Assembly: GCA_023394615.1 (NCBI GenBank) | Contig: JAEXAI010000002.1 | Location: 1 to 64,000 of the forward strand | Direction of reading: 5' to 3' | From: Actinomycetes bacterium | GTDB lineage: Bacteria > Actinomycetota > Coriobacteriia > Coriobacteriales > Eggerthellaceae | DNA: 64,000 nucleotides | In this document: piece by piece, positions 1-8,798 of the stretch | Position numbering within the stretch: position 1 is the stretch's first letter | Layout of the letters: each line of letters opens with the position of its first letter | Program-made: the position numbers and the translations under genes | Notes under the pieces: generated by a model | Told to the model about the DNA's origin: nothing | What the model saw: only the letters and a program-made list of their open reading frames with translations | Database searches by the model: none

Positions 1-98
1 GGGGGATCACCCGATCCCATTCCGAACTCGGTAGTTAAGCCCCTCTTCGCCGAAAGTACTGCGGTGTAGTCCGTGGGAGGATAGGGCGTCGTGCTCAT
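1..98 (+). rRNA. 5S ribosomal RNA, 3' part (5' end outside window)
   Basis: The first bases match the conserved middle and 3' half of bacterial 5S rRNA: CCCGATCCCATTCCGAACTC, then GTTAAGCCCCTCTTCGCCGA, GTACTGCGGTGTAGTCCGTG and GGAGGATAGG. About the first 20 nt lie upstream of the window. The 3' end is estimated from the closing helix and is uncertain by a few bases. It is probably the last gene of an rRNA operon, since a terminator follows. Confidence 0.93.
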
Positions 99-119
99 AG
101 AGGGCGTTCGTTGCGTCCG

Positions 120-139
120 GGGCCCTGTGGGGCCCTTTT
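120..139 (+). terminator. Rho-independent terminator after 5S rRNA
   Basis: GGGCCC (120-125), loop TGTG, GGGCCC (130-135), then TTTT. It is a short, very GC-rich stem with a T run, about 20 nt past the rRNA end. Confidence 0.8.
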
Positions 140-182
140 CTCGTTTCTGGGGGAGTTTCATATCGCATCTTGTAAAATAGTC

Positions 183-188
183 TATAAT
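183..188 (+). promoter_or_regulatory. Candidate -10 box (TATAAT) for the HEAT-like gene
   Basis: A perfect TATAAT lies about 60 nt upstream of the GTG start at 250, just after the rRNA terminator. No convincing -35 hexamer is seen at the usual distance, so this is only a candidate. Confidence 0.4.
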
Positions 189-249
189 AGCTGTTGATGA
201 TGTACTAATCTAGACCATGTTTCGGTTTCGTTATGGAGGATTGCAACAC

Positions 250-852
250 GTGAGCGATTTAAGCGAGAACATCGAGGAATTATCCGAGTCGGCACTGAAA
301 AAAGATGATGTTTTGAAAAAACTCATCGAGGGGCTCTCGGGTTCTTCTCGGCGCACCAGGCAGATATCCTCTACAGTGGTTTGCGAGGTTGCAAAAAAGA
401 ATCCAGAGCGAATCGCCGATTACTCAGACGAGCTGGTAGATGCTTTGAATCGTCCCGAAGCGCAGACGCGCTGGGAGTGCTTGGATACGCTGACCGAATT
501 GGTAAGCGTGGAATCACGTTCATGTGACAAGGCTGTAAGCGGGGCTGAAACAGCGCTCTTTGACGAGGAAAGCGGTCCTTTGCGGCTCGCCGCGATGCGC
601 TTTTTATGTCGCCTCGGCTCAACGACTGAAAATCGTTCTGAAAAAGTTTGGCCTCTCATCGACGAGGCTATCCAGTGTTACCACGGGGATGTGGAGTTTC
701 CTGAAATGATGGTAGCGGTTATCGGCTTTTCCGAAGGAAAGCTGGCTGCGAGCGTAAAGAGCGATTTAAAGGCGCGTGTCGAGTTCGACGCGAAAAACGG
801 TAGGGGTGCTTTGATGAAGCGTGCTCGCCAGGTCTATGATAATCTTTCTTAA
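250..852 (+). CDS. HEAT-repeat-like hypothetical protein
   Basis: A soluble, mostly helical protein of about 200 residues. The pattern of paired amphipathic helices (for example RRTRQISSTVVCEVAKKN, then RWECLDTLTELV, then LRLAAMRFLCRLG) resembles HEAT or armadillo repeats, which usually mediate protein-protein contacts. No catalytic motif or signal peptide is visible. An in-frame ATG exists at 217, but GGAGGA at 235-240 sits the right distance before GTG 250, so GTG is chosen. It precedes icd on the same strand with a candidate terminator between, so an operon is doubtful. Specific function unknown. Confidence 0.72.
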   Translation: MSDLSENIEELSESALKKDDVLKKLIEGLSGSSRRTRQISSTVVCEVAKKNPERIADYSDELVDALNRPEAQTRWECLDTLTELVSVESRSCDKAVSGAETALFDEESGPLRLAAMRFLCRLGSTTENRSEKVWPLIDEAIQCYHGDVEFPEMMVAVIGFSEGKLAASVKSDLKARVEFDAKNGRGALMKRARQVYDNLS

Positions 853-878
853 TATTTCGTTAAAATAGGCTATAAACA

Positions 879-907
879 CGGCAATCGGAAGCGGTTGCCG
901 ATTTTGT
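879..907 (+). terminator. Candidate terminator between the HEAT gene and icd
   Basis: Inverted repeat CGGCAA (879-884) and TTGCCG (895-900), 10-nt loop, followed by ATTTTGTT. The stem is short and the T run broken, so termination may be partial. Confidence 0.5.
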
Positions 908-985
908 TCGTATAGGATGTTCAAAGAAGATAGACTGGATGTTCGGGTTGAAACAAGACCCAGCAGAAACAGCGAAAGGAATTCC

Positions 986-2074
986 ATGGCGCAGCACACT
1001 ATCACGTTGATACCGGGAGACGGGATTGGCACCGAGACAACAGAGGCAATGAAGCGCGTTCTTCAAGCGGCTGGTGCGAATATAGAGTGGGAAGTCGCTG
1101 AGGCGGGAGCCCATCTGATGGAAACGCAGGGGACGCCTTTGCCGGAATCGACGATAGATGCGGTCAGGCGCAATAAAGTAGCTATAAAAGGGCCAATCAC
1201 CACGCCTGTGGGGACTGGTTTCAGAAGCGTGAACGTGGCACTGCGCAAAACCTTGGATCTCTACGTATGCTTGCGACCGGTGTTTAGCATCCAAGGTGCT
1301 GGCGGGCGTTACAACGACGTTGATTTGGTAATCGTGCGCGAGAATTCTGAAGACTTGTATGCAGGCATCGAGTTTGAAGAGGGTAGCGAGCAGGCTCATC
1401 GATTGATTGATTTTTGCGATGCGGAGGGTGCGGGCAAGATTCGTCCCGATTCGGGCATTTCGATAAAACCTATCAGCATCACTGCATCTCAAAACATCGT
1501 ACGCTATGCTTTCGAATATGCCTTGAAGCACAAAAGGCGCAAAGTGACTGCCGTGCATAAAGCCAATATCATGAAGCATTCCGATGGCTTGTTTTTGCGC
1601 GTGGCGCGGGAAGTTGCGGCAGAATATGAAGGCCGCGTAGAATTCGATGACCGTATCGTGGACGCGTTTTGCATGAATCTGGTTATTGATCCATCGCAGT
1701 TCGACGTTATCGTGTTTCCGAACCTCTACGGTGATATAGCCAGCGATCTCTGCGCTGGTTTGGTAGGCGGTTTGGGCATAGCGCCAGGTGCGAACATTGG
1801 CAAGGATTATGCCGTGTTTGAAGCGGTGCACGGAAGCGCGCCTGATATCGCCGGAAAAGACCTTGCCAATCCGACAGCTGAGATACTATCTGCTGCGATG
1901 ATGCTCGATCATTTGGGTGAGCTGGAATGTGCGAAACGCGTGCGACAGGCGGTTCGTGCAGTGTATGCATCAGGCGAGTATCTGACGGCCGACATACGTA
2001 AAGCGACTGGGTCTGACAAACCAGCATGCACATGCAGCGAATTCACAAATGCATTGATAAAAGAGCTTCAATAG
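986..2074 (+). CDS. icd: Isocitrate dehydrogenase, NAD-type
   Basis: A 362-residue member of the isocitrate/isopropylmalate dehydrogenase family, converting isocitrate to 2-oxoglutarate and CO2 with reduction of NAD(P). It opens with ITLIPGDGIG and carries the substrate and metal motifs RENSEDLYAGIE, the segment HKANIMKHSDG, and NLYGDIASDLCAGLVGGLG followed by FEAVHGSAPDIAGK. Its length fits the short bacterial and archaeal NAD-type enzymes. ATG 986 is preceded by AAAGGA at 975-980. An upstream in-frame codon at 917 would add 23 residues without family resemblance. acnA follows 15 bp downstream, so the two form an operon feeding 2-oxoglutarate and glutamate synthesis. Cofactor preference is inferred from family resemblance only. 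Confidence 0.93.
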   Translation: MAQHTITLIPGDGIGTETTEAMKRVLQAAGANIEWEVAEAGAHLMETQGTPLPESTIDAVRRNKVAIKGPITTPVGTGFRSVNVALRKTLDLYVCLRPVFSIQGAGGRYNDVDLVIVRENSEDLYAGIEFEEGSEQAHRLIDFCDAEGAGKIRPDSGISIKPISITASQNIVRYAFEYALKHKRRKVTAVHKANIMKHSDGLFLRVAREVAAEYEGRVEFDDRIVDAFCMNLVIDPSQFDVIVFPNLYGDIASDLCAGLVGGLGIAPGANIGKDYAVFEAVHGSAPDIAGKDLANPTAEILSAAMMLDHLGELECAKRVRQAVRAVYASGEYLTADIRKATGSDKPACTCSEFTNALIKELQ

Positions 2075-2089
2075 ACGGAGGGGTACGCG

Positions 2090-4753
2090 ATGATGAAGGA
2101 CGCGAACGTGCGCAGCGATATTTTGAACGTAGGCGGCAAGCAGTATCGCTATTTTCCAGTGGCGAAAGTGCAAGGTGTTGAAAAGCTCCCAATGTGCCTG
2201 ACGGTGCTTTTGGAGAACATACTGCGCTGTTCCGGCGATGATGAAACTGCTCAAGAGTTAGCCGACCGTTTGATTGATGCTGGTGCCCAAGGCAAAGTGG
2301 GCGGCGAGATAGAATTCAATCCTGCTCGCGTACTCTTTCAAGACTTCACGGGTGTGCCCGTGTTCGTTGATTTTGCAGTGATGCGCGAGGCTTGCCGCAA
2401 TCTTGGTGGCAATCCGGCAAAAATAAACCCGCAGGTGCCCTGCGATTTGGTGATAGACCACTCGGTTATCGCTGATGAATACGGCTGCGCGGGTGCTTTG
2501 AAATCCAATATGGACAAAGAATTTGAACGCAATCATGAGCGCTATGACTTTTTAAAGTGGGCACAGGAGTCCTTTGAAAATGTGCGCATCGTGCCACCTG
2601 GATCGGGCATCTGCCATCAGCTAAACATCGAGCAGTTCGCATCTGTTACCATGACCAGGGCCGATGGTGATGGTGATACATTGGCGTACTTCGATACGCT
2701 GGTAGGCACGGACAGTCATACCCCTACAGCCAACGGGATCGGTGTGCTTGGTTGGGGTGTGGGCGGTATCGAGGCCGAAGCCGCCGCATTGGGACAACCT
2801 ATCACCACGCTCGTGCCGCGTGTGGTTGGCGTCAACCTGACCAGCAGCCTGCCTGATGGCGTTGCGGCGATGGATCTTTCCCTGAGATTCGCCCAGATGC
2901 TGCGCGAAGAGGGTGTTGTCGGATGCTTCGTGGAGGTCTTCGGCGATGGAGTGGCAACGCTGAGTGCCACACAGCGCGCATGCGTCTCGAACATGACCCC
3001 TGAATATGGCAGCACGTGTACGCTGTTTCCCGTGGATGAACGCACGATTGAATACTTGCGCCTGACGGGTAGAAGCGAAGAGCATGTAGCGCTTGTAGAG
3101 GCTTATGCGAAAGCGCAGGGCACATGGGGCGCATCGCAAGCGTGCGAGCGAGTGTATTCCAAGGTGCTCGATTTGGATTTGTCAAGCGTGAAGCGCAGTA
3201 TCGCCGGTCCTTCGAGGCCTCATGATCGAATCGATTGGACGAGCGCAAAGGGCGCATTCGAGAGCATCTGCAAAGAGCGTGAGTTGGATGCAACCGTTTC
3301 GGCGAAGGTCGAGTTCAATGGCGAATCGGCGGATTTGACGCATGGTGCAATTGCCATCGCAGCGGTAACCAGCTGTACGACTGCGACCGATCCGGCCATG
3401 ATGCTTGCATGCGGTCTTCTGGCCAAGAAAGCGGCTGAGCGTGGGCTGCATCCGAAGCCTTGGGTAAAAACCGTGTTGGCACCGGGCAGCAAAGCGACCT
3501 CGCTTTTGCTTGAGCGCGCAGGTCTCATGGACGGGCTGCAGGCGCTGGGCTTTTTCACGTGCGGTTTCGGGTGCATGAGTTGCATCGGCAATTCTGGCCC
3601 TGTTCTACCGCAGATGCACGATATCGCCGATAAAGTGGAACTGGCCAGTGTGCTTTCAGGCAACCGAAATTTCGAAGGGCGTATATCGCCAGATGTTTCG
3701 CAAAACTATTTGAGCGCCCCTGCAGGCGTGGTGGCCTATGCTTTATCTGGAACGATGGATTTTGATTTTGAGACTGAGCCTTTAGGACGTGATGAGCAGG
3801 GTGTCGATGTGTATCTGCGCGACATCTGGCCTACCAATGACGAGGTGGCAACACTGCAGGACAAAGTGGTTGATGAGAGCTTGTATAAAGAAGGCACCAA
3901 GGATTTATTCGATGGTGATGATGCATGGCGCAGCCTGAGGCGCGAACCAAGTGATGTCTTCAATTGGGATGAGCAATCAACGTATGTACGTCGTGCTCCC
4001 TATTTCGATGGTATGGGTGACAAGCCGCGAAAAGCTGACCCCATTACGGAGGCAAGGGTGCTGGTGAAGTTGGGTGATTTCATCACGACTGATCATATTT
4101 CACCGGCAGGCGCGATAGCGTCCGATTCAGCTGCCGCTCGCTATCTGCGCGAGCATGGCGTGGCCGATGCTGACTTTAACACCTACGGCAGCCGTCGTGG
4201 TAACCACGAGGTGATGGCGCGCGGTACATTTGCCAATGTGAAACTGAAAAACGTGCTGGCCGAAGGCAAAATGGGCGGATGGACACGCGATATGCAAGAC
4301 GGTGCTGTGAAGCTGATATTCGATGCGTCGGAGGATTATCGCGAAAATGATGTGCCGACGATTGTGCTTGCCGGCAAGATGTACGGGAGCGGCTCATCGC
4401 GCGATTGGGCGGCGAAGGGTCCGATGCTGTTGGGCGTGCGTGCGGCTTTTGCTGAGAGCTTCGAGCGCATTCATCGCAGCAATTTGATTGGTATGGGCAT
4501 CCTGCCTCTGCAGTTCGAAGAAGGCCAGAATGCTGATACGTTGGGGCTCGACGGTACTGAGAGCTTTGATATCGACCCGGTGGATTTTTCTGCCGGCTTG
4601 CCGAATCCTGCACATGTGGGCGTACATGCCCACGGCGACGGACGAGATATTGATTTTACGGCAATCGTGCGTGTGGACACGCCCACGGAAGGCGCATATT
4701 GCGAAAACGGCGGTATATTACAATTCGTTCTAAGAAACTTGATTTCCGAATAG
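2090..4753 (+). CDS. acnA: Aconitate hydratase A
   Basis: An 887-residue aconitase of the AcnA/IRP1 group, interconverting citrate and isocitrate. The [4Fe-4S] ligands are visible as Cys429 (AVTSCTTATDP), Cys495 and Cys498 (GFGCMSCIGNSG). Other family motifs are DSHTPTANGIGVLGWGVGG, the swivel-domain YGSRRGNHEVM and AGKMYGSGSSRDWAAKG. Length matches the family. A strong GGAGGGG ribosome site lies just before ATG 2090; a second ATG at 2093 is equally possible. It is the second gene of the icd-acnA pair; no citrate synthase is in the window. No clear terminator follows before the next gene at 4895. Confidence 0.97.
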   Translation: MMKDANVRSDILNVGGKQYRYFPVAKVQGVEKLPMCLTVLLENILRCSGDDETAQELADRLIDAGAQGKVGGEIEFNPARVLFQDFTGVPVFVDFAVMREACRNLGGNPAKINPQVPCDLVIDHSVIADEYGCAGALKSNMDKEFERNHERYDFLKWAQESFENVRIVPPGSGICHQLNIEQFASVTMTRADGDGDTLAYFDTLVGTDSHTPTANGIGVLGWGVGGIEAEAAALGQPITTLVPRVVGVNLTSSLPDGVAAMDLSLRFAQMLREEGVVGCFVEVFGDGVATLSATQRACVSNMTPEYGSTCTLFPVDERTIEYLRLTGRSEEHVALVEAYAKAQGTWGASQACERVYSKVLDLDLSSVKRSIAGPSRPHDRIDWTSAKGAFESICKERELDATVSAKVEFNGESADLTHGAIAIAAVTSCTTATDPAMMLACGLLAKKAAERGLHPKPWVKTVLAPGSKATSLLLERAGLMDGLQALGFFTCGFGCMSCIGNSGPVLPQMHDIADKVELASVLSGNRNFEGRISPDVSQNYLSAPAGVVAYALSGTMDFDFETEPLGRDEQGVDVYLRDIWPTNDEVATLQDKVVDESLYKEGTKDLFDGDDAWRSLRREPSDVFNWDEQSTYVRRAPYFDGMGDKPRKADPITEARVLVKLGDFITTDHISPAGAIASDSAAARYLREHGVADADFNTYGSRRGNHEVMARGTFANVKLKNVLAEGKMGGWTRDMQDGAVKLIFDASEDYRENDVPTIVLAGKMYGSGSSRDWAAKGPMLLGVRAAFAESFERIHRSNLIGMGILPLQFEEGQNADTLGLDGTESFDIDPVDFSAGLPNPAHVGVHAHGDGRDIDFTAIVRVDTPTEGAYCENGGILQFVLRNLISE

Positions 4754-4894
4754 ATCCGTTTGCTTAGCACGTATACTTATCTGAATTGTGAGCCGTTCAT
4801 TCGAGGGGAAGCTAGTCCTCATCTGATCGAAAACACCTTCATGCGAGGCGTGCGATAGTGCGCGTCTCGCAAAGGCGAACCAAAGGAGAATTCT

Positions 4895-6823
4895 GTGGAC
4901 AGACAGAACATGGAGGATTTTTTCAAAGCTGTGGGTTTCGTGCCGCCGAGCGCGGGCGCGTCAACCGATTCGGGTACCGATAACGCGGGGGGCGACTCCA
5001 GCAAGGGTGGTAATTCGAAGCAGAGCACAGCCGACAGCGTTTGGAGCGTCATCAACGGGGGCAAAGGCGGCGGCGGGGATAAAGGGCATGGCAACACACC
5101 CCGCTTCACCGATTGGAGCAAGAAAGCCTTCATCATCGCCATCATCGTGTTGTTGCTGCTGATTGCAGGCGCCTATTGGTGGTTCCATCCGCCTATCAAC
5201 ATCCATTCAGCTGATTGCTGGACGTTTTTGGCCATTTTCGTGTTGCTGCCGTGCTTCATCGTGTTCTTCGGCATGAGCAAGGCATATAAGACGGGGACCG
5301 AGAAGCACAATCCCAGCGATGCAAAGTCGAAGCGTTATAAGTACCTCAGCTTCATCCCTGCTGCCATTGCGGTTTTAGGTGTGGTAGGCGCGTTGGCATC
5401 TCTTTCTATATTTCCGGGAAATGCGGAAAAGTATTCGAGTGTGCTGGATGTGCAAGCCAGTGATTTCGCATCGGACATTCAAGAAGTCAACTATAATTCC
5501 ATTCCCGTCATCGACAGGGATTCCGCTGTACTTTTGGGCAATCGTACCTTAGGTGAGATTCCCGATTATGTGAGCCAGTTCGAGATATCATCGCTGTATT
5601 CGCAGATAAACTACCAAGGTCGTCCGGTTCGCGTCAGTCCGCTGAATTATGCCGATATCTTCAAATGGTTCACGAACATGAGCACGGGTATTCCCGCATA
5701 TGTGATGGTGGATATGGCTAGCCAGGATACGCAGGTAGTGCGTTTGGAGAACCCTATCTACTATTCTGAGAGCGAGCCGCTCGATCGCAATATCGACCGT
5801 TACGTACAGCTGAAGTACCCGTTCTACATGTTCGAGGAGAAAAGCTTCGAAGTGGACGATAGCGGCACACCGTATTGGGTATGCCCTGTACAGACCAGGA
5901 CAATCGGCCTGTTCGGCGGCGAGACCATATCGCGTGTGGTGTTGGTGAACGCAAGCAGCGGAGAGTGCACGGATTATGCTATCGAGGATTGCCCGCAATG
6001 GGTGGACCGTGCGTATCCTTCCAACCTGCTGATTGAGCAGTACAACTGGTACGGCAGTTTGAAGAATGGCTGGTTGAACTCTTGGATCGGCCAGTCTGGC
6101 GTGGTGCAGACCACTCCCGGCACCGACGGAAACGCAGGGTACAACTACATTGCCAAAGACGATGATGTGTGGGTGTATACCGGAGTGACCAGTGCGACGG
6201 CCGATAGTGCAATCGTTGGGTTCGTGCTGGTGAACCAGCGTACCGCCGAAGCGCATTTCTACAGTATGGCAGGTGCTACTGAAGCTTCGGCTATGAGCAG
6301 TGCGGAAGGTCAGGTACAGAACTTGCGCTATAGTGCTACGTTCCCGCTCCTGTTGAATATCAACGGACAGCCGACGTACTTCATGGCCTTGAAGGACAAC
6401 GCTGGATTGGTGAAAAAGTTCGCAATGGTGGACATACAGCGCTACCAGAACGTGGCCGTGGGAGACACGGTGTCCGATTGCCAGAAGTCGTATAAGTCGC
6501 TGCTCGCCACAAATGGAGCAATCAGCGGCACATCATCGAATACTGAAGAAATCACTGGTACGGTGAAGACTATCGCGCAAGCGGTCGTAGACGGAAATTC
6601 GCATTTTTATCTGACTTTGGCGGGGGACAGCAAGATATACGATTGCCCGCTGCCTTCTTTGATTGAAGTGGTCGGCTATGGTGTGGGAGACAAGGTTACG
6701 CTCAGCTATGTGGACGGGACTCCTACATGCACGGTACAGAAGGTATCTTCGGCGGCAACGGATTCCACTGCGCAGGGCACGGCAACGGCCGCAACTGCCC
6801 AGACGAGCAGCGCGACAAGTTAG
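4895..6823 (+). CDS. Unknown multi-domain membrane protein with large extracytoplasmic part
   Basis: A 642-residue protein I do not recognise. Residues 1-75 are polar and Gly/Ser-rich, followed by three predicted membrane helices at about 78-97, 108-128 and 150-173. The remaining roughly 450 residues are probably outside the cytoplasm; they contain repeated WVY/YVMVDM beta-type segments and a C-terminal small beta domain (about 550-620, EITGTVKTIAQ and GDKVTLSYVDG) that looks OB-like. The tail is Ala/Thr/Ser-rich. The start is GTG 4895, with AAAGGAG about 8 nt before it. Monocistronic: 141 bp after acnA and followed by a strong terminator. Confidence 0.85.
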   Translation: MDRQNMEDFFKAVGFVPPSAGASTDSGTDNAGGDSSKGGNSKQSTADSVWSVINGGKGGGGDKGHGNTPRFTDWSKKAFIIAIIVLLLLIAGAYWWFHPPINIHSADCWTFLAIFVLLPCFIVFFGMSKAYKTGTEKHNPSDAKSKRYKYLSFIPAAIAVLGVVGALASLSIFPGNAEKYSSVLDVQASDFASDIQEVNYNSIPVIDRDSAVLLGNRTLGEIPDYVSQFEISSLYSQINYQGRPVRVSPLNYADIFKWFTNMSTGIPAYVMVDMASQDTQVVRLENPIYYSESEPLDRNIDRYVQLKYPFYMFEEKSFEVDDSGTPYWVCPVQTRTIGLFGGETISRVVLVNASSGECTDYAIEDCPQWVDRAYPSNLLIEQYNWYGSLKNGWLNSWIGQSGVVQTTPGTDGNAGYNYIAKDDDVWVYTGVTSATADSAIVGFVLVNQRTAEAHFYSMAGATEASAMSSAEGQVQNLRYSATFPLLLNINGQPTYFMALKDNAGLVKKFAMVDIQRYQNVAVGDTVSDCQKSYKSLLATNGAISGTSSNTEEITGTVKTIAQAVVDGNSHFYLTLAGDSKIYDCPLPSLIEVVGYGVGDKVTLSYVDGTPTCTVQKVSSAATDSTAQGTATAATAQTSSATS

Positions 6824-6915
6824 ACTTCGGGTTGCGCACGTATATCAGCGAGTATCGATGGGCTGATGCTATGTGATTGCGACCGAGGAATAGAGTTTTG
6901 CCCAATGGAGTCTTT

Positions 6916-6950
6916 ATGGGAATCGGGTGCGAACTGCCCGATTCCCATTT
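6916..6950 (+). terminator. Strong stem-loop terminator after the 642-aa membrane protein
   Basis: Perfect 12-bp arms ATGGGAATCGGG (6916-6927) and CCCGATTCCCAT (6937-6948), 9-nt loop, then TTTGC. Confidence 0.8.
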
Positions 6951-7028
6951 GCATTCATGCGCTATCTCTGCCACAATAGACGAGCTGCAGAAATGCAGTT
7001 GATAACTGAAAACAGTTCCGCTGCCAAA

Positions 7029-7139
7029 GACAGCAGGCACCGATAAGGTTTAATCGCGCAAGCGGCCCGCCGAGGTGGTTGTATAAGTATCGAGCTTTGC
7101 GACCCCCTGCTGTCATGTGCACAGGGGGTCGTTCTTTTT
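7029..7139 (+). ncRNA. Ribosomal protein L10 leader (autoregulatory 5' UTR)
   Basis: The leader of rplJ carries the conserved CCGCCGAGGTGG segment (about 7069-7080) typical of L10-binding leaders, followed by a terminator hairpin at 7101-7130. GACAGCAGG at 7029-7037 is exactly complementary to CCTGCTGTC at 7106-7114, which includes the 5' arm of the terminator, so a competing antiterminator pairing is visible. Known L10 leaders let excess L10(L12)4 complex repress its own operon. The switching mechanism here is inferred from complementarity. The outer ends are approximate. Confidence 0.82.
7101..7139 (+). terminator. Attenuator terminator within the L10 leader
   Basis: GACCCCCTG (7101-7109), 12-nt loop, CAGGGGGTC (7122-7130), then GTTCTTTTT. 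It is a classic intrinsic terminator placed about 60 nt upstream of the rplJ start, so it acts as an attenuator rather than the end of a gene. Confidence 0.85.
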
Positions 7140-7199
7140 CGAAAGCACGATCCACCCCATGGGGCGGAACCCGTGTGATTGAAAAGGAGGTGCAATACT

Positions 7200-7721
7200 A
7201 TGCCCAACGCACAGAACAAAGAGACGCTGGCCAAGATCAAGGAAGACTTGGAAGGCGTTTCAGCTCTTTGGCTGGTCGACTATCGTGGCCTGACCGTGAA
7301 GGAAGCGCAACAGCTTCGTCGCGATATCCGCGCTGCCGGTGCTCATCTGACCGTGTACAAAAATACGTTGATGAAGCTGGCACTGGCCGATGCAGGCCTG
7401 CCTGCAATCGATGATTTGTTGGAAGGTCCGAGTGCTTTCGTCTTCGCCAAAGAGGATCCAGCTGCTGCTGCCAAGGCCATTAAAACGTTCGCCAAAGATA
7501 ATGAGAACCTCATCATCAAAGGCGGTTTGATGGAAGGTGAAGCAGTTGACGCAGCGCAGGTGGAAGCTATCGCTTCTCTGCCTTCCCGCGAAGAGCTCAT
7601 GGCTCAAATCGCCATGCTCATCAACGGCGTCGCGCGCGGTCTCGCCGTTACCATCAACGGTGTGCCGCAGGGATTGGCCCAGGCCGTCAGCCAGGTTGCC
7701 GATCAGAAACCCGCTGCTTAA
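7200..7721 (+). CDS. rplJ: 50S ribosomal protein L10
   Basis: A 173-residue L10 (uL10), the base of the ribosomal stalk that binds L7/L12 dimers. The N-terminal rRNA-binding domain shows VSALWLVDYRGLTVKEAQQL and the conserved VYKNTLMKLAL; a helical C-terminal tail (AMLINGVARGLAVTINGV) is the L12-binding arm. ATG 7200 is chosen because AAGGAGG at 7184-7190 is ideally spaced; an in-frame codon at 7179 lies upstream of this site. It is co-transcribed with rplL 76 bp downstream and regulated by the upstream L10 leader. Confidence 0.97.
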   Translation: MPNAQNKETLAKIKEDLEGVSALWLVDYRGLTVKEAQQLRRDIRAAGAHLTVYKNTLMKLALADAGLPAIDDLLEGPSAFVFAKEDPAAAAKAIKTFAKDNENLIIKGGLMEGEAVDAAQVEAIASLPSREELMAQIAMLINGVARGLAVTINGVPQGLAQAVSQVADQKPAA

Positions 7722-7762
7722 TCGCAGAACACGCGGCATAAAGGCCGCATAGGAAAAAACAA

Positions 7763-7783
7763 GACCGATTGAAATCGGTCGTT
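7763..7783 (+). promoter_or_regulatory. Stem-loop in the rplJ-rplL spacer
   Basis: GACCGATT (7763-7770) pairs with AATCGGTC (7773-7780), followed by GTTT. It is upstream of the rplL ribosome site AAAGGA. Such spacer hairpins can be RNA processing or partial termination sites that set the L10:L12 ratio; the role here is inferred. Confidence 0.45.
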
Positions 7784-7797
7784 TGAAAGGAATTAAC

Positions 7798-8172
7798 ATG
7801 GCTGTGACCAAAGAAGAGATCATTGAGGCTTTGAAGGAGATGTCCCTGCTTGAGGCATCCGAACTGGTGAAGGATATCGAGGAGACCTTTGGCGTTTCCG
7901 CTGCTGCTCCTGTGGCTGTTGCTGCTGCTGGTGCCGCTCCTGCTGCCGCCGCTGAGGAAAAGACTGACTTTGACGTCATCCTCGAGGGCTTCGGCGACAA
8001 CAAGATTGCCGTCATCAAGGTTGTCCGCGAAATCACCAGCCTGGGCCTGAAAGAGGCCAAGGAACTGGTCGAGAGCGCCCCGAAGGCCATCGCCGAGGGC
8101 CAGCCCAAGGACAAGGCTGAGGAAATCAAGGAGAAGCTGGAAGCTGCCGGCGCTGCTGTGACCCTGAAGTAA
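7798..8172 (+). CDS. rplL: 50S ribosomal protein L7/L12
   Basis: A 124-residue L7/L12 stalk protein that recruits translational GTPases. It has the N-terminal dimerisation helices (ALKEMSLLEASELVKDIEE), an Ala-rich hinge (about residues 40-55) and the conserved C-terminal domain with EKTDFDVIL, KIAVIKVVREITSLGLKEAK and LVESAPKAI. ATG 7798 follows AAAGGA at the correct spacing; an in-frame ATG at 7783 lies before that site. Second gene of the L10 operon; a strong terminator follows 23 nt after the stop. Confidence 0.98.
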   Translation: MAVTKEEIIEALKEMSLLEASELVKDIEETFGVSAAAPVAVAAAGAAPAAAAEEKTDFDVILEGFGDNKIAVIKVVREITSLGLKEAKELVESAPKAIAEGQPKDKAEEIKEKLEAAGAAVTLK

Positions 8173-8194
8173 ATTCTCTTATCCGGAGAATGTG

Positions 8195-8223
8195 AAAGCG
8201 ACCGCCTCGGCGGTCGCTTTTTT
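8195..8223 (+). terminator. Rho-independent terminator of the rplJL operon
   Basis: GCGACCGCC (8198-8206) and GGCGGTCGC (8209-8217) flanked by AAA and TTTTTT. It may also serve the convergent nrdG gene that ends at 8238. Confidence 0.92.
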
Positions 8224-8237
8224 ACGTGCTGTATCGA

Positions 8238-8780
8238 CTACAGCGTATGCTTTTGAAAAAGCGGGTCGTCCCTCCAGAGCACGATGGATCCTGCTTGCAG
8301 CGTTTTGGGCACATCGATGATGCGCTGGTTGCTCGAACCGCAAAAGCGCAGAGTGATATCCTTTTTGTCTTCTTGGAAAGGCCCATCCACCAATACATCG
8401 ATACTTGAAAGCAGGCTTTCGGTGGCGGCGGTGCGCCGCGGACCGTCTATCAGGTCTTCCAGCACGTCTCCGGTATACACCCAAATCATCTTGGCGGGAA
8501 AGCGCTGCTTCACGCGAGCGAGAAACGGGGCGAGTCCTGCTTGGTTTTCAGGCTCCATCGGCTCGCCGCCCAAAACGCTAAGCCCGTCTATCCAGTCATG
8601 ATCCAAACTCTCTATAATCGCTTCTTGCTGCGCATCGCCGAATTCTTCCCCGTAGGAAAAATCCCACGTTTCGGGTTGAAAGCAGCCAGCGCAGTGGTGT
8701 GTGCAACCAGAGACGAAGAGGCTCGTTCGAACCCCTTCGCCGTTTGCGATATCGCAGTACTTGATGTTTCCGTAATTCAT
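8238..8780 (-). CDS. nrdG: Anaerobic ribonucleotide reductase activating protein (NrdG, first system)
   Basis: A 180-residue radical SAM activase that installs the glycyl radical on NrdD. The iron-sulfur ligands Cys26, Cys30 and Cys33 form CX3CX2C (GCTHHCAGC), and the SAM-binding motif LGGEPMEPEN is present. Size and motifs match the E. coli-type NrdG. It lies 18 bp downstream of nrdD on the same strand, so the two form an operon. A second, different NrdG is encoded at 23651-24343, and each is assumed to serve its nearest NrdD. Confidence 0.95.
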   Translation of the reverse strand: MNYGNIKYCDIANGEGVRTSLFVSGCTHHCAGCFQPETWDFSYGEEFGDAQQEAIIESLDHDWIDGLSVLGGEPMEPENQAGLAPFLARVKQRFPAKMIWVYTGDVLEDLIDGPRRTAATESLLSSIDVLVDGPFQEDKKDITLRFCGSSNQRIIDVPKTLQAGSIVLWRDDPLFQKHTL

Positions 8781-8798
8781 AATCGCTGTTCGATTCGC

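Noticed and set aside
860..1831. 323-codon open frame antisense to icd
   Set aside because: It lies opposite a strongly conserved dehydrogenase; composition is atypical and there is no ribosome site.
7260..8129. 289-codon frame antisense to rplJ-rplL
   Set aside because: It mirrors the Ala-rich ribosomal protein genes; Ser/Ala low complexity is a codon-bias artefact.
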